NCBI RefSeq assembly: GCF_900187305.1
Contig: NZ_LT906434.1
Location: 682,001-746,000, forward strand
Source: Neisseria zoodegmatis
GTDB taxonomy: Bacteria; Pseudomonadota; Gammaproteobacteria; Burkholderiales; Neisseriaceae
Length of the DNA stretch: 64,000 nt
Direction: 5' to 3'
Position 1 is the first letter of the stretch; each line of letters opens with the position of its first letter. Position numbers and translations under genes: made by a program. Under the pieces are notes generated by a model, which worked only from the letters and a program-made list of their open reading frames with translations, was not told where the DNA came from and made no database searches. Below, one piece after another: positions 8,377 through 17,142 of this stretch.

Positions 8377-9305
8377 TGATGCTTTCCAACGCTGCTTCGA
8401 TTCACGTTAACGATGTTACCGTGCGCTACAACAACGGCCACACGGCCATTTATGATTTTTCGCTGGATTTGCAAGGCGGCATGACCTGTGCGCTGGTGGG
8501 CGTGAACGGCAGCGGCAAATCCACTTTGTTCAAAAGCCTGATGGGTTTGCTCAAGCCGCGCAAAGGCGATATCCGCTTGTGCGGGCTGCCCATCACCAAG
8601 GCGCTGCAAAGCAATCTCGTGTCTTATGTGCCGCAGAGTGAAGAAGTGGATTGGCAGTTTCCTGTTTCGGTTTACGATGTGGTGATGCAGGGGCGCTACG
8701 GCTACATGAATATGCTGCGCATTCCGAGTAAAACGGATAAGCAGCAGGTTCAGACGGCCATGGAGCGCGTCGACATCGCCCATCTTGCCGAACGGCAAAT
8801 CGGCGAACTTTCCGGCGGCCAGAAAAAACGCGTCTTTCTCGCCCGCGCGTTGGCGCAAGACAGCAAGGTGATTCTGCTGGACGAGCCGTTTACAGGCGTG
8901 GACGTGAAAACCGAAAACATGATTATGGATCTTCTCGGCCAGTTGCGCGCGGAAGGCCGTCTGATTTTGGTCTCCACACACAATCTGGGTGTTGTGCCCG
9001 ACTTTTGCGACCGCGTGGTAATGATCAACCGCACCGTGTTGGCGGCGGGCGCGACCGAATCGACGTTCAACCAGCATAACCTCGAAGATGCTTTCGGCGG
9101 CGTGTTGCGCCACTTCCAACTCGCCGGCAGCGATTTGCACGACGATGAAGACAAACGCGCCGTAACGGTATTGACCGACGACGAACGTCCGGCCGTGTTC
9201 TACGGCAAAACCAAAATCGACCCGCCCGCGTCGGCGGCGAAATATGCCGGCAGTCGCGACGAAGAAACAGAGCAAACGCCGACGGAAAACGGCAAAGAGG
9301 GCTGA
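8376..9305 (+). CDS. sitB: ATP-binding subunit of the Sit-type metal ABC transporter
   Basis: A 309-residue ABC ATPase. Walker [10 protein letters not shown] is at 42-50, the Q-loop glutamine in VPQSEE at about 87, the signature LSGGQ at 145-149, Walker B VILLDEP at 165-171, and the switch histidine in LVSTHNLG. The first ATG overlaps the sitA stop; a second ATG directly follows and could be the real start. The C-terminus carries about 50 extra charged residues rich in Asp/Glu beyond the ATPase domain, as in some YfeB/SitB proteins. It would power metal import through SitC and SitD. Confidence 0.93.
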   Translation: MMLSNAASIHVNDVTVRYNNGHTAIYDFSLDLQGGMTCALVGVNGSGKSTLFKSLMGLLKPRKGDIRLCGLPITKALQSNLVSYVPQSEEVDWQFPVSVYDVVMQGRYGYMNMLRIPSKTDKQQVQTAMERVDIAHLAERQIGELSGGQKKRVFLARALAQDSKVILLDEPFTGVDVKTENMIMDLLGQLRAEGRLILVSTHNLGVVPDFCDRVVMINRTVLAAGATESTFNQHNLEDAFGGVLRHFQLAGSDLHDDEDKRAVTVLTDDERPAVFYGKTKIDPPASAAKYAGSRDEETEQTPTENGKEG

Positions 9306-9308
9306 ACC

Positions 9309-10172
9309 ATGCTGGATGTGTTACTGGAGCCGCTCGCTTACGAGTATATGGTTAAAGCCGTGGTCATCAGCGCCGCCGTGGGCGGGATATGTGCGTTTTT
9401 GTCGGCTTATCTGATGCTCAAAGGCTGGTCGTTAATCGGCGATGCTTTGTCGCATTCGGTGGTGCCCGGTGTGGCCATTACCTATTCGCTTTCACTGCCT
9501 TATTCGGTGGGTGCTTTCATTTCGGGCATCTTGGCGGCGTTGGCGATTTTGTGGATCAAAGCGGTGAGCAAATTGAAGGAAGATGCCATTATCGGCTTTA
9601 TTTTCACCACGTTTTTCGCACTCGGCCTGTTTATCGTTTCCATCAACCCCACCGCCGTCAACGTGCAGGAAATCGTGTTGGGCAATATCTTGGGCATTGC
9701 CGATGAAGACGTGGTTCAAGTCGGCATCATCATGGCGGTGTGCTTGGCCTTTTTATTGCTGTTTTGGAAAAACCTGCTGCTGGTGTTTTTCGACGAAACA
9801 CAGGCCGTTGCCGTGGGTTTGTCGCCGCTGCGCTATAAAATCCTGTTTTTCACCCTGCTCAGCGCCTGCGTGGTGGCGGCGCTGCAAACCGTGGGTGCGG
9901 TGCTGGTGATCGCTATGGTGATTACGCCGGGTGCCACCGCCTATCTGCTTACCGACAAATTCAGCAAGCTCGTAGGTATTGCCGTAGCGTTGGGCTTTTT
10001 GACCGGCGGCATCGGCGCGTATGCCAGCTATTTTCTCGACGGAGCCACCGGCGGCATCATCGTCTGCCTGCAAACGGCGCTGTTTCTGCTGGCCTTTATC
10101 TTCGCGCCCAAATACGGCTTGTTGAAACAGAAACAAACTGCGGCGCTGCAAGGAGAAACCGGCCATGGCTGA
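9309..10172 (+). CDS. sitC: Membrane permease SitC of the metal ABC transporter
   Basis: A 287-residue ABC-3 family (ZnuB/SitC/YfeC) permease with about eight to nine hydrophobic helices. Typical stretches are LMLKGWSLIGDALSHSVVPG near residue 36 and GAVLVIAMVITPGATAYLL near 200. It starts three bases after the sitB stop and overlaps the start of sitD. A second, related permease follows, the arrangement that defines Sit/Yfe systems against three-gene Znu/Mnt systems. Confidence 0.92.
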   Translation: MLDVLLEPLAYEYMVKAVVISAAVGGICAFLSAYLMLKGWSLIGDALSHSVVPGVAITYSLSLPYSVGAFISGILAALAILWIKAVSKLKEDAIIGFIFTTFFALGLFIVSINPTAVNVQEIVLGNILGIADEDVVQVGIIMAVCLAFLLLFWKNLLLVFFDETQAVAVGLSPLRYKILFFTLLSACVVAALQTVGAVLVIAMVITPGATAYLLTDKFSKLVGIAVALGFLTGGIGAYASYFLDGATGGIIVCLQTALFLLAFIFAPKYGLLKQKQTAALQGETGHG

Positions 10173-10992
10173 CATCATCAACTGGTTTGTCGAACCGCTG
10201 AGTTTTCCGTTTATGCAATACGCGCTGCTGACCGCGCTGATTGTGTCGGTGGTGTGCGGCATCTTATCGTGCTATCTGGTGCTGAAAGGCTGGTCGCTGA
10301 TGGGCGATGCCATTTCCCATGCCGTATTGCCCGGCATCATCGTTGCTTTTGTAACCGGCATCCCTTTGGTGGCAGGCGCATTCGTTTCCGGACTGGCCTG
10401 CGCCGTGGGTGTGGGCTATCTGAAAAACAACAGCCGTCTGAAAGAAGATACGGTGATGGGCATCGTGTTTTCGGGCATGTTTGCTTTCGGCTTGGTGCTG
10501 TTTACCAAAGTGGAAACCGACCAACACCTCACGCATATTTTGTTCGGCAACATTCTCGGCGTGAGCTATGAAGAGCTGATCCGCACGCTGATTATCTGCA
10601 CCCTTGTTTTTGCGGTGGTGATGCTGAAAAAAAGGGATTTGATGCTGTATTGCTTCGACCCCGTACAAGCGCGCATCGTCGGCTTGCCGCCCCGCGTTCT
10701 CCACTACGGACTGCTGATTCTGCTGGCGCTGACCATCATCAGCGCGATACAGGTGGCGGGCGTGGTGCTGGTCATCGCCATGCTGATTTCGCCGGGCATC
10801 ACCGCCTCCCTGCTGACCCGCCGTTTCGACCGCATGATGGTTATCGTGGTGGCGTGCTCCGTTATCACCGGTTTGGCCGGCACGATACTGAGCTACCATT
10901 TGGATGCCGCCACAGGGCCGGTGATTATTTTGTTACAGGCGGCGCTGTTTTTGTGTGCGTTGGGGTATTCCAAATTGCGGGAGAGTTTATAG
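10165..10992 (+). CDS. sitD: Membrane permease SitD of the metal ABC transporter
   Basis: A 275-residue ABC-3 permease paralogous to SitC, with LVLKGWSLMGDAISHAVLPG near residue 38 and GVVLVIAMLISPGITASLLT near 195. Its ATG lies inside the end of sitC (8-base overlap), so the pair is translationally coupled. SitC and SitD probably form a heterodimeric channel. An uptake-sequence hairpin follows as terminator. Confidence 0.92.
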   Translation: MADIINWFVEPLSFPFMQYALLTALIVSVVCGILSCYLVLKGWSLMGDAISHAVLPGIIVAFVTGIPLVAGAFVSGLACAVGVGYLKNNSRLKEDTVMGIVFSGMFAFGLVLFTKVETDQHLTHILFGNILGVSYEELIRTLIICTLVFAVVMLKKRDLMLYCFDPVQARIVGLPPRVLHYGLLILLALTIISAIQVAGVVLVIAMLISPGITASLLTRRFDRMMVIVVACSVITGLAGTILSYHLDAATGPVIILLQAALFLCALGYSKLRESL

Positions 10993-11021
10993 CTGTTTAG
11001 CAGAATGAAGTGAATGGGAAG

Positions 11022-11053
11022 AGGCCATCTGAAAAATGTTTTTCAGACGGCCT
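11022..11053 (+). terminator. Uptake-sequence hairpin terminator after sitD
   Basis: AGGCCATCTGAAAAA (one base off the usual uptake sequence) pairs with TTTTTCAGACGGCCT shortly after the sitD stop. Confidence 0.75.
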
Positions 11054-11060
11054 TAGTAAG

Positions 11061-11130
11061 TAGGGCGGGCATCCTTGCCCGCCGTTAGGCATTGTTGGGA
11101 GGAAAGGCGGGCAGGGATGGCCGCCCTACG
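11061..11130. repeat. Short form of the composite palindromic repeat, copy 1
   Basis: TAGGGCGGGCATCCTTGCCC... and the inverse GGCGGGCAGGGATGGCCGCC plus CTAC flank about 20 bases (GTTAGGCATTGTTGGGAGGA). One base of the right palindrome differs from the other copies. Confidence 0.75.
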
Positions 11131-11277
11131 GTTTGGTGGGTTGATGTGAAACGGTTTGGTTTGAAATAGAGCGGAACATCATTTGCTTTCACGAACCCGC
11201 GCGGAATCCAAATAATTTTGAATACAAGAGCAGAGGCCGTCTGAAAGGCTTGCCGACAAGTTTTCAGATGGCCTGCG

Positions 11278-11347
11278 TAGGGCGGGCATCCTTGCCCGCC
11301 GTTAGACATTGTTTGGGAGAGAGGCGGGCAGGGATGCCCGCCCTACG
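11278..11347. repeat. Short form of the composite palindromic repeat, copy 2
   Basis: Same 70-base head-to-head unit as at 11061, with core GTTAGACATTGTTTGGGAGA. Both termini begin or end with TAGGG/CCCTA. Confidence 0.75.
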
Positions 11348-11361
11348 GGGCTGCCGTCAAT

Positions 11362-11417
11362 AAAAGGCCGTCTGAAAAACCGTTTTATTACCACAAACAG
11401 TTTTTCAGACGGCCTTT
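11362..11417 (-). terminator. Uptake-sequence hairpin terminator after dnaE
   Basis: AAAGGCCGTCTGAAAAAC and the inverse GTTTTTCAGACGGCCTTT lie about 20 bases beyond the dnaE stop on the minus strand. Confidence 0.8.
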
Positions 11418-11435
11418 CCCATGTTTCCGCAAACC

Positions 11436-14400
11436 TTACCAATTCACCCGCACGGAGCGTCCCCCCAACAAGGTTTCCAGCTTGTCGAAAAGTTCCGCGC
11501 TCGGCGTTACCGTCCATTTGGGCGGAATCTTCAAATCGCCGCAGGCAGCGGCGTTGGCGTAGGAAAGGCTGATGGGGATATGGCCGGTATCGGGGCGGCG
11601 GTGGGTGTTCAGCAGTTGTGCCAAAGCGGGGATGTCGTGTTCGGGTTTCAGGCTCAGGCTCAGGCTGCGGGCGTAGCGTTCGCGGGCGGTTTGCAGCGCC
11701 ATCACTTGGTTGGCAACGATACGCAGGGTGTCGCCGCCGGTGTAGTCGTCGCGGCTGACTTTGCATTCCATAATCAGCACTTGGTCGGCTTTCAGACGGC
11801 CTGCGCTTTCTTCCAGCACGGGGCCGGTAATCATCACTTCTACTTGGTCGCTTTGGTCTTCGAGCGTGGCGAAGGCGATTTTGCCGCGTTTGCCCATCAT
11901 GGTGCGCACGGCGGTGGTGAAGCCGGCCACGCGCACGTTGTCTTGCGGTTTCAGACGGCTTAGGCGGGTGGGGGCGATTTGGCGCACTTCTTGAGCGTAG
12001 GGGCCGAAGGGGTGGCCGGATAGGTAGAAGCCGATAACGGTTTTTTCTTCGGCGAGCTTTTCCGATTCGCTCCATGCGGGTGCGGCTTGCAGTTCGATGG
12101 CGGCGATGGCATCTTCCATCATGTCGAACAGCCCGCCCTGATTGGCATTGGCGGCTTTTTGGTCGGCGTTGTTCATGGCCAGGTCGATGTTGGCGAGCAG
12201 CATGGCGCGGTTGGGCTCGATGCTGTCGAACGCGCCGCCGCGTATCAGGGCTTCGAGGGTGCGGCGGTTCATGTGTTCTTTGCCGACGCGTTCGCAGAAA
12301 TCGAGCAGCCCGGTGAATTTGCCGCCCTGTTTGCGTGCTTCCATGATGGAGGCTACCGCACCTTCGCCGGTGCCTTTGATGGCGCCGAGGGCATAGCGGA
12401 TTTGTTTGCGGTTGTTGGGGGTAAACAGGTAATCCGATTCGTTGATGTCGGGCGGCAGAAATTCGATGCCGTTGGCGCGCGCGTCGTCGTAGAAGTGTTT
12501 GAGCTGGTCGGTGTTGTCCAACTCGCTCGACATGGTTGCGGCCATGAATTCGGCGGGATAATGCGCTTTCAGCCAGGCGGTTTGGTAGGAAATCAGCGCG
12601 TAGGCGGCGGCGTGCGATTTGTTGAAGCCGTAGCCGGCGAATTTTTCCATGTAGTCGAAAATTTCATCGGCTTTTTTGCGGGAAATGGCTTTTTCTTCCG
12701 CGCCTTTGGCGAAAATTTCGCGGTGTTTCACCATTTCTTCGGGTTTTTTCTTACCCATGGCGCGGCGCAGCAAGTCCGCACCGCCGAGCGAGTAGCCGCC
12801 GATCACCTGCGCGGCCTGCATCACCTGTTCTTGGTAAACCATGATGCCGTAAGTCGGCTCCAACACCGGCTCCAGCAGCGGATGGATGTATTCAAACGCC
12901 TGCCCCTTCATGCGGGCGACGAAATCGGGAATGTTGTCCATCGGGCCGGGGCGGTAAAGCGATACGAAGGCAATCAACTCTTCAAACTTGGTGGTGTGCG
13001 CCGTTTTCAGCATTTTTTTCATGCCGGTCGATTCAAACTGGAAAACGGCGGTGGTGTTGGCATCGCGGAAAATTTTGTAGGCGGCTTGGTCGTCGAGCGG
13101 AATGGTGTTCACGTCGATTTCTTCACCGACGGTGTTTTTAATGTTTTCCTGCGCCATTTCGATAATGGTAAGGTTGCGCAAGCCCAAGAAGTCGAACTTC
13201 ACCAAGCCCACGTCTTCCACGTCGCCTTTGTCGTACATCGACACGGGCGAGGCTGATTCGTCGGCCTGATACACGGGGCTGAAGTCGGAAATTTTGCCCG
13301 GCGCAATCAACACGCCGCCTGCGTGCATGCCGAGGCCGCGGGTGAGGTCTTCCAGCTTTTGCGCCAGCGTCATCAACTCTTCCGCGCCTTCTTCTTCGAT
13401 CAGCTGGCGGATTTCCGGCTCCATTTCCATCGCTTTTTCAAGGCTCACGGGGCGGTTGGCTTCGAGCGGAATCAGTTTCGACAAGCGGTCGCACAGGCCG
13501 AACGGCAATTCCAACACACGGCCCACGTCGCGGATGACGGCTTTGGACGACATGGTGCCGAAGGTAACGATTTGGCTCACGGCATCGGCACCGTATTTTT
13601 CGCGCACATATTCAATCACGCGGCCGCGGTTGCTTTGGCAGAAGTCGATATCGAAGTCGGGCATGGAAACGCGCTCGGGGTTTAAGAACCGCTCGAACAG
13701 CAGCGCGTATTTCAACGGGTCGAGGTCGGTGATTTTCAGCGCATAGGCCACCAGCGAGCCTGCACCCGAACCGCGCCCCGGCCCCACCGGGCAGCCGTTG
13801 TTTTTCGCCCAGTTGATGAAGTCTTGTACGATGAGGAAGTAGCCCGGAAAGCCCATTTGGATGATGATGCCCAATTCAAAATCCAAGCGTGCCTGATATT
13901 CGGGCATTTTTTCGGCGCGTTCCGCTTCGTCGGGGTAAAGCTGCACCATGCGCTCTTGCAAACCTTCGTTGGAAAGTTGGGTCAGGTAGTCGTCGAGCGA
14001 CATGCCATCGGGCGTGGGGAACAGCGGCAAAAAGTTTTTGCCCAGCGTGAGCGTGAGATTACAGCGTTTGGCGATTTCCACCGTGTTTTGCAACGCTTCG
14101 GGCAGATCGGCGAAACGCTCCGCCATCTGCTCCGGCGAGGCGAAATATTGGCTCGGCGTGAATTCGTGCGGGCGTTTTTTGTCGGCCAGTACCCAGCCGC
14201 CGGCAATGCACACCCGCGCTTCGTGGGCGCTGAAGTCTTCTTGGTTGAGAAACTGGGTCGGATGGGTGGCGACTACGGGCAAATCCAATTCCGCGGCGAT
14301 TTCCAAGCTGCCGGATACCGAAGTTTCCCATTGCGGGCGTTCGGGCAGGCGTTGCAGTTCGAGGTAAAACGCATTGGGAAACCACGCCGCGTATTTCTGC

Positions 14401-14870
14401 GCCGCCGCTTTGGCTGCGTCGGGGTGACCGTTGATCAGGTTGACACCCACTTCGCCGTAATGCGCACCCGATAAGCAAATCAGGCCACTGTTGTCGCCTT
14501 CGGCCAGCCACGCCTGCCGCAGTTCGGCATGATCGACGTTGCGGTCTTTGCCCACATAGGCGGCGGTGAGCAGTTCGCTCAGGCGCAGGTAGCCGCTGTC
14601 GTTTTTTACAATCAACATGGCGCGGAAAGGTTTGTCGGGCGCAGCGGGGTTTTCGATCCACACGTCCGCCGCCGCCACCGGTTTGATGCCTGCGCCGCGG
14701 CAGGCTTTGTAGAATTTTACCAAGCCGAAAGTATTCATCAGGTCGCTTATGCCCAGTGCGGGCAGGCCGTCTGAAACGGCTTTTTTCACGGCATCTTTGA
14801 TGCGTACCGTGCCGTCGGTAATCGAAAATTCGGTGTGCAGACGCAGGGGGATGTAGATGGGATCGGTCAT
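11436..14870 (-). CDS. dnaE: DNA polymerase III alpha subunit
   Basis: The replicative polymerase catalytic subunit. Starting at the ATG at 14870 (MTDPIYIPLRLHTEFSI) gives 1144 residues, the expected size; a longer in-frame extension to 14924 adds 18 residues not typical of the family. The N-terminal PHP domain opens with LRLHTEFSITDGTV. The polymerase core carries GPGRGSGAGSLVAYAL and the catalytic PDFDIDF, followed by the fingers, helix-hairpin-helix, OB-fold (VRVAGFTTAVRTM) and tau-binding tail. The PHP motif has the first His but the whole active site is not obviously intact. It is a single-gene unit between two uptake-sequence terminators, with a MITE-like element upstream. Confidence 0.97.
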   Translation of the reverse strand: MTDPIYIPLRLHTEFSITDGTVRIKDAVKKAVSDGLPALGISDLMNTFGLVKFYKACRGAGIKPVAAADVWIENPAAPDKPFRAMLIVKNDSGYLRLSELLTAAYVGKDRNVDHAELRQAWLAEGDNSGLICLSGAHYGEVGVNLINGHPDAAKAAAQKYAAWFPNAFYLELQRLPERPQWETSVSGSLEIAAELDLPVVATHPTQFLNQEDFSAHEARVCIAGGWVLADKKRPHEFTPSQYFASPEQMAERFADLPEALQNTVEIAKRCNLTLTLGKNFLPLFPTPDGMSLDDYLTQLSNEGLQERMVQLYPDEAERAEKMPEYQARLDFELGIIIQMGFPGYFLIVQDFINWAKNNGCPVGPGRGSGAGSLVAYALKITDLDPLKYALLFERFLNPERVSMPDFDIDFCQSNRGRVIEYVREKYGADAVSQIVTFGTMSSKAVIRDVGRVLELPFGLCDRLSKLIPLEANRPVSLEKAMEMEPEIRQLIEEEGAEELMTLAQKLEDLTRGLGMHAGGVLIAPGKISDFSPVYQADESASPVSMYDKGDVEDVGLVKFDFLGLRNLTIIEMAQENIKNTVGEEIDVNTIPLDDQAAYKIFRDANTTAVFQFESTGMKKMLKTAHTTKFEELIAFVSLYRPGPMDNIPDFVARMKGQAFEYIHPLLEPVLEPTYGIMVYQEQVMQAAQVIGGYSLGGADLLRRAMGKKKPEEMVKHREIFAKGAEEKAISRKKADEIFDYMEKFAGYGFNKSHAAAYALISYQTAWLKAHYPAEFMAATMSSELDNTDQLKHFYDDARANGIEFLPPDINESDYLFTPNNRKQIRYALGAIKGTGEGAVASIMEARKQGGKFTGLLDFCERVGKEHMNRRTLEALIRGGAFDSIEPNRAMLLANIDLAMNNADQKAANANQGGLFDMMEDAIAAIELQAAPAWSESEKLAEEKTVIGFYLSGHPFGPYAQEVRQIAPTRLSRLKPQDNVRVAGFTTAVRTMMGKRGKIAFATLEDQSDQVEVMITGPVLEESAGRLKADQVLIMECKVSRDDYTGGDTLRIVANQVMALQTARERYARSLSLSLKPEHDIPALAQLLNTHRRPDTGHIPISLSYANAAACGDLKIPPKWTVTPSAELFDKLETLLGGRSVRVNW

Positions 14871-14934
14871 GGCGGGAAAATGTGCGGCGGAAATAAAGGC
14901 GTATTGTAGCAGGGTTTGGGGCAAGAATTAGGCC

Positions 14935-15077
14935 GAGACCTTTGCAAAACCCCCATCTGCGGCGCATTTCTGCGTTGTGCGCTGCTTGCTCGTTTGCCTA
15001 TCCATATGATATGTCTGCACTCGCTGTGCTGCTACGCCTTGAACTACATCCACATCTGAGGGTTTTGCAAAAGTCTC
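14935..15077. mobile_element. 143-bp MITE-like element with terminal inverted repeats
   Basis: The left end GAGACCTTTGCAAAACCCCC and the right end (read inward on the other strand) GAGACTTTTGCAAAACCCTC form about 21-base inverted repeats with two mismatches. The GAGACCTTTGCAAAA terminus resembles the ends of IS5-group elements in pathogenic Neisseria. There is no internal reading frame. AGGCC occurs immediately outside both ends (14930-14934 and 15078-15082), consistent with a 5-base target duplication, and the right copy is the first half of an uptake sequence. Confidence 0.65.
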
Positions 15078-15118
15078 AGGCCGTCTGAAAAACGGCAAAC
15101 GGTTTTTCAGACGGCCTT
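15078..15118 (-). terminator. Uptake-sequence hairpin terminator after the PepSY gene
   Basis: AGGCCGTCTGAAAAACGG and its inverse lie downstream of the minus-strand PepSY gene; the left arm abuts the MITE-like element. Confidence 0.75.
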
Positions 15119-15144
15119 TAGGGTATTGCACTGCCTATGCGGGC

Positions 15145-15483
15145 TTACATTTGCAGCGGCATATCATTGCTGTGATGGTGGTACTTTTTGTGGCCTTTGG
15201 TGTGAACGCCTAAGACTTTGCCGTCGTCGGCATCCACGATGACTTTGTGTTTCAAGCCGTTGGCCAGCACTTCTACTTCATAATGGCCGCCGGTGTGGTA
15301 GTTGTATTCAAAATCCACTTCTTTGGCGTAGCCGCCGGTTTGCGCCACGGCTGCGGCTGCGGCTTCTTTGCCGGAAACGGGAGAGAAAAAGCCTAATGAA
15401 AAGATGCCGAGAAAAACGGCGGCTACAACGCCTATGGCAATGAATAAAGCAACGGCGTTCAGAATTTTGCGTGTGGTGTACAT
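15145..15483 (-). CDS. Small membrane-anchored PepSY-domain protein
   Basis: A 112-residue protein starting at ATG 15483, which has GAGGAGG about 8 bases upstream; an upstream ATG at 15498 overlaps that ribosome site and is unlikely. Residues 6-33 form one hydrophobic helix, with the rest probably periplasmic. The segment EAAAAAVAQTGGYAKEVDFEYNYHTGGHYEVEVLANGLKHKV has the alpha-beta pattern of a PepSY domain, followed by VDADDGKVLGV, the typical hairpin. The C-terminus is His-rich (HKKYHHHSND) and could bind metal. Molecular function is unknown. Confidence 0.7.
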   Translation of the reverse strand: MYTTRKILNAVALFIAIGVVAAVFLGIFSLGFFSPVSGKEAAAAAVAQTGGYAKEVDFEYNYHTGGHYEVEVLANGLKHKVIVDADDGKVLGVHTKGHKKYHHHSNDMPLQM

Positions 15484-15584
15484 AATTATCCTCCTCATCG
15501 CTGAGTGAAATGAGTTAAAACTCTATGATGAGGTACATATTAAAAGCAGACAGTTAGTAGAGAATTAGGAAGTATAAAAGTCTC

Positions 15585-15663
15585 AGGCCGTCTGAAAACG
15601 GTTTGCACGGATACGGCGGGGAAAGTTGCCGTGTTTCGGTGCGATGTGTTTTCAGACGGCCTT
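15585..15663. repeat. Widely spaced inverted uptake-sequence pair
   Basis: AGGCCGTCTGAAAAC at the left and the inverse TTTTCAGACGGCCT at the right are about 50 bases apart, downstream of the DUF805 gene. The left flank AAAAGTCTC is identical to the right junction of the MITE-like element at 15069-15077. Confidence 0.55.
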
Positions 15664-15680
15664 CATGTTACCGAGCGGGA

Positions 15681-16032
15681 TTAAGCCACGCCTTTGGGAT
15701 TAGGGCCGTATTGGTTGGTGCCGGGTTGGCTGTCGAGGCAGGCCCAGTAGATCAACAGAATCCAGCCGATTACGGGAATAAAGCTGAGCAACAGCCACCA
15801 GCCGCTGCGGCCGATGTCGTGCAGGCGGCGTATGCTGACGCCCAAGCAGGGGAGAAAGACGGCCAGCGAATAAAGCAAGCTAATCAGACCGATGCCTGCC
15901 AAACTATCTATAATTGAGCAGATAATACAGGCGATGATGTGGAACAAAGTAAACATCCAAAATTCCTGACGGTGGGCGCGACCGTTAAAAAACAGCGTAT
16001 TTCTTTAATACTTCTACATACCAATTCATCAT
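15681..16032 (-). pseudogene. DUF805 membrane protein with a 1-base frameshift
   Basis: The downstream frame (from about 15985 to the stop at 15681) reads GRAHRQEFWMFTLFH, two membrane helices and SIRRLHDIGRSGWWLL, the DUF805 signature. The family start lies upstream in another frame: ATG at 16032/16029, after AGGAATGTA, gives MNWYVEVLKKYAVF and then a stop. The frames meet at a run of six T on the coding strand (15987-15992); five would join them into one normal protein of about 115 residues. The gene is therefore frameshifted, or switched off by a slipping homopolymer, or the read has an error. An ATG at 15956 could yield only a truncated protein. Confidence 0.75.
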
Positions 16033-16176
16033 TACATTCCTATGTTATTAAGATTTTTTTGACATGAAACGGCCGTTTAAGGCCGGTGCAATGCGGAATA
16101 ATGATAACAAAGTCGGCAGCAAAAAATAAATTTTTATTCACAATTTAACGTTATTTTGTTCAGTAAATACAGCCAT

Positions 16177-17031
16177 TTATGAATATTGGGTATGATTTTG
16201 GCCGAATCTGCCCACGGTAAGCCGGTTTAAACCTGCCAAGTCGTTAAGGGTTTCGACGTCTTTGAAACCGCCCTGTTCAAACAATGCCCTGACGGCGGCG
16301 CCTTGATTGTAGCCGTGTTCCACCATCAACATGCCGCCTTGCTTGAGATACAGGGGCGATTCGCTGACGAGTACGCGGATGCAGCTGAGGCCGTCTGAAA
16401 AATCGGTGAGCGCGGTTTGCGGTTCGAAACGCAAATCGCCTTGGCTCAGATGTTCGTCTCCGGCTTCAATGTAGGGCGGGTTGGACACGATGATGTCGTA
16501 AGTATGGTGTTCAGACGGCCTGCCCGCTTCAAACCACGAGCCTGAAACCCATTCGATGGCGGCGCCGAGACGTTGGGCGTTGAGCCGGGCGGTGTCGAGG
16601 GCTTGCGGGCTGATGTCGGATGCGCGCACGACGGCGTCGGGTCGTTCGAGTGCGACGGTAACGGCAATGGCGCCGCTGCCCGTGCCTAAATCCCATACTT
16701 TGCCTTGCGGCGGCAGATGTTGCAGCACGGCTTCGACCAAGTGTTCGGTTTCGGGGCGGGGGATTAATACGCCGGGGTTGACATGAAACATGCGCCCGTA
16801 AAATTCGCGTTCGCCCAAAATATAGGCCATCGGTTCGCCTTCGATGCGACGCCGGGCGAGGGTGTTGAGTGTTTGCAGGGTGGGTTCGTCTAATTCATCG
16901 CCGCCGCGGGTAATCAGTTGGGCGCGGGTGAGGCCGGTGCTGTGTTGTAGCAGCATCCGCGCTTCGAGTTTGGGCAGGGGGCAGCGGTTTAGCCACTCGG
17001 TGATGGTTTGCAGCATTTCAGACGGCCTCAT
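16177..17031 (-). CDS. prmC: Peptide chain release factor N5-glutamine methyltransferase
   Basis: It methylates the GGQ glutamine of release factors RF1/RF2. The 284-residue protein has the N-terminal helical domain and a SAM-dependent methyltransferase domain with motif I DLGTGSG at 114-120, the PRPETE segment at about 91-96, and the catalytic NPPY at 184-187. The 5' end is built from an uptake sequence: the ATG at 17031 is followed by AGGCCGTCTGAA and then a second in-frame ATG at 17016. The second ATG (MLQTITEWL) fits family N-termini better, giving 279 residues; neither has a good Shine-Dalgarno. Confidence 0.93.
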   Translation of the reverse strand: MRPSEMLQTITEWLNRCPLPKLEARMLLQHSTGLTRAQLITRGGDELDEPTLQTLNTLARRRIEGEPMAYILGEREFYGRMFHVNPGVLIPRPETEHLVEAVLQHLPPQGKVWDLGTGSGAIAVTVALERPDAVVRASDISPQALDTARLNAQRLGAAIEWVSGSWFEAGRPSEHHTYDIIVSNPPYIEAGDEHLSQGDLRFEPQTALTDFSDGLSCIRVLVSESPLYLKQGGMLMVEHGYNQGAAVRALFEQGGFKDVETLNDLAGLNRLTVGRFGQNHTQYS

Positions 17032-17070
17032 GTTTGGAAAGGAAAGGTTTGCATTATAAAGAAATTGATT

Positions 17071-17104
17071 GAGGCCGTCTGAAAAGGAAGTTTCAGACGG
17101 CCTC
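17071..17104 (-). terminator. Uptake-sequence hairpin terminator
   Basis: GAGGCCGTCTGAAA and TTTCAGACGGCCTC around a 6-base loop, downstream of the DUF4124 gene and upstream of prmC. Confidence 0.8.
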
Positions 17105-17142
17105 TATCGGCGGGTGCAAAGCTATCGAAGCTGTGGCGCGGT

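Larger units (their letters stand above)
10993..11435. other. Gene-free repeat block between sitD and dnaE
   Basis: About 440 bases between convergent genes with no credible gene. It holds two copies of the short composite repeat, three uptake-sequence hairpins (one at 11234-11274 with a single-base variant arm), and a unique stretch at about 11131-11225. Confidence 0.8.

Noticed and set aside
12087..13256. 389-codon open frame on the plus strand inside dnaE
   Set aside because: It is antisense to well-conserved polymerase coding sequence; long antisense frames arise from the GC-rich codon bias. The same applies to long antisense frames in metY, sitD and the lipoprotein hydrolase gene.
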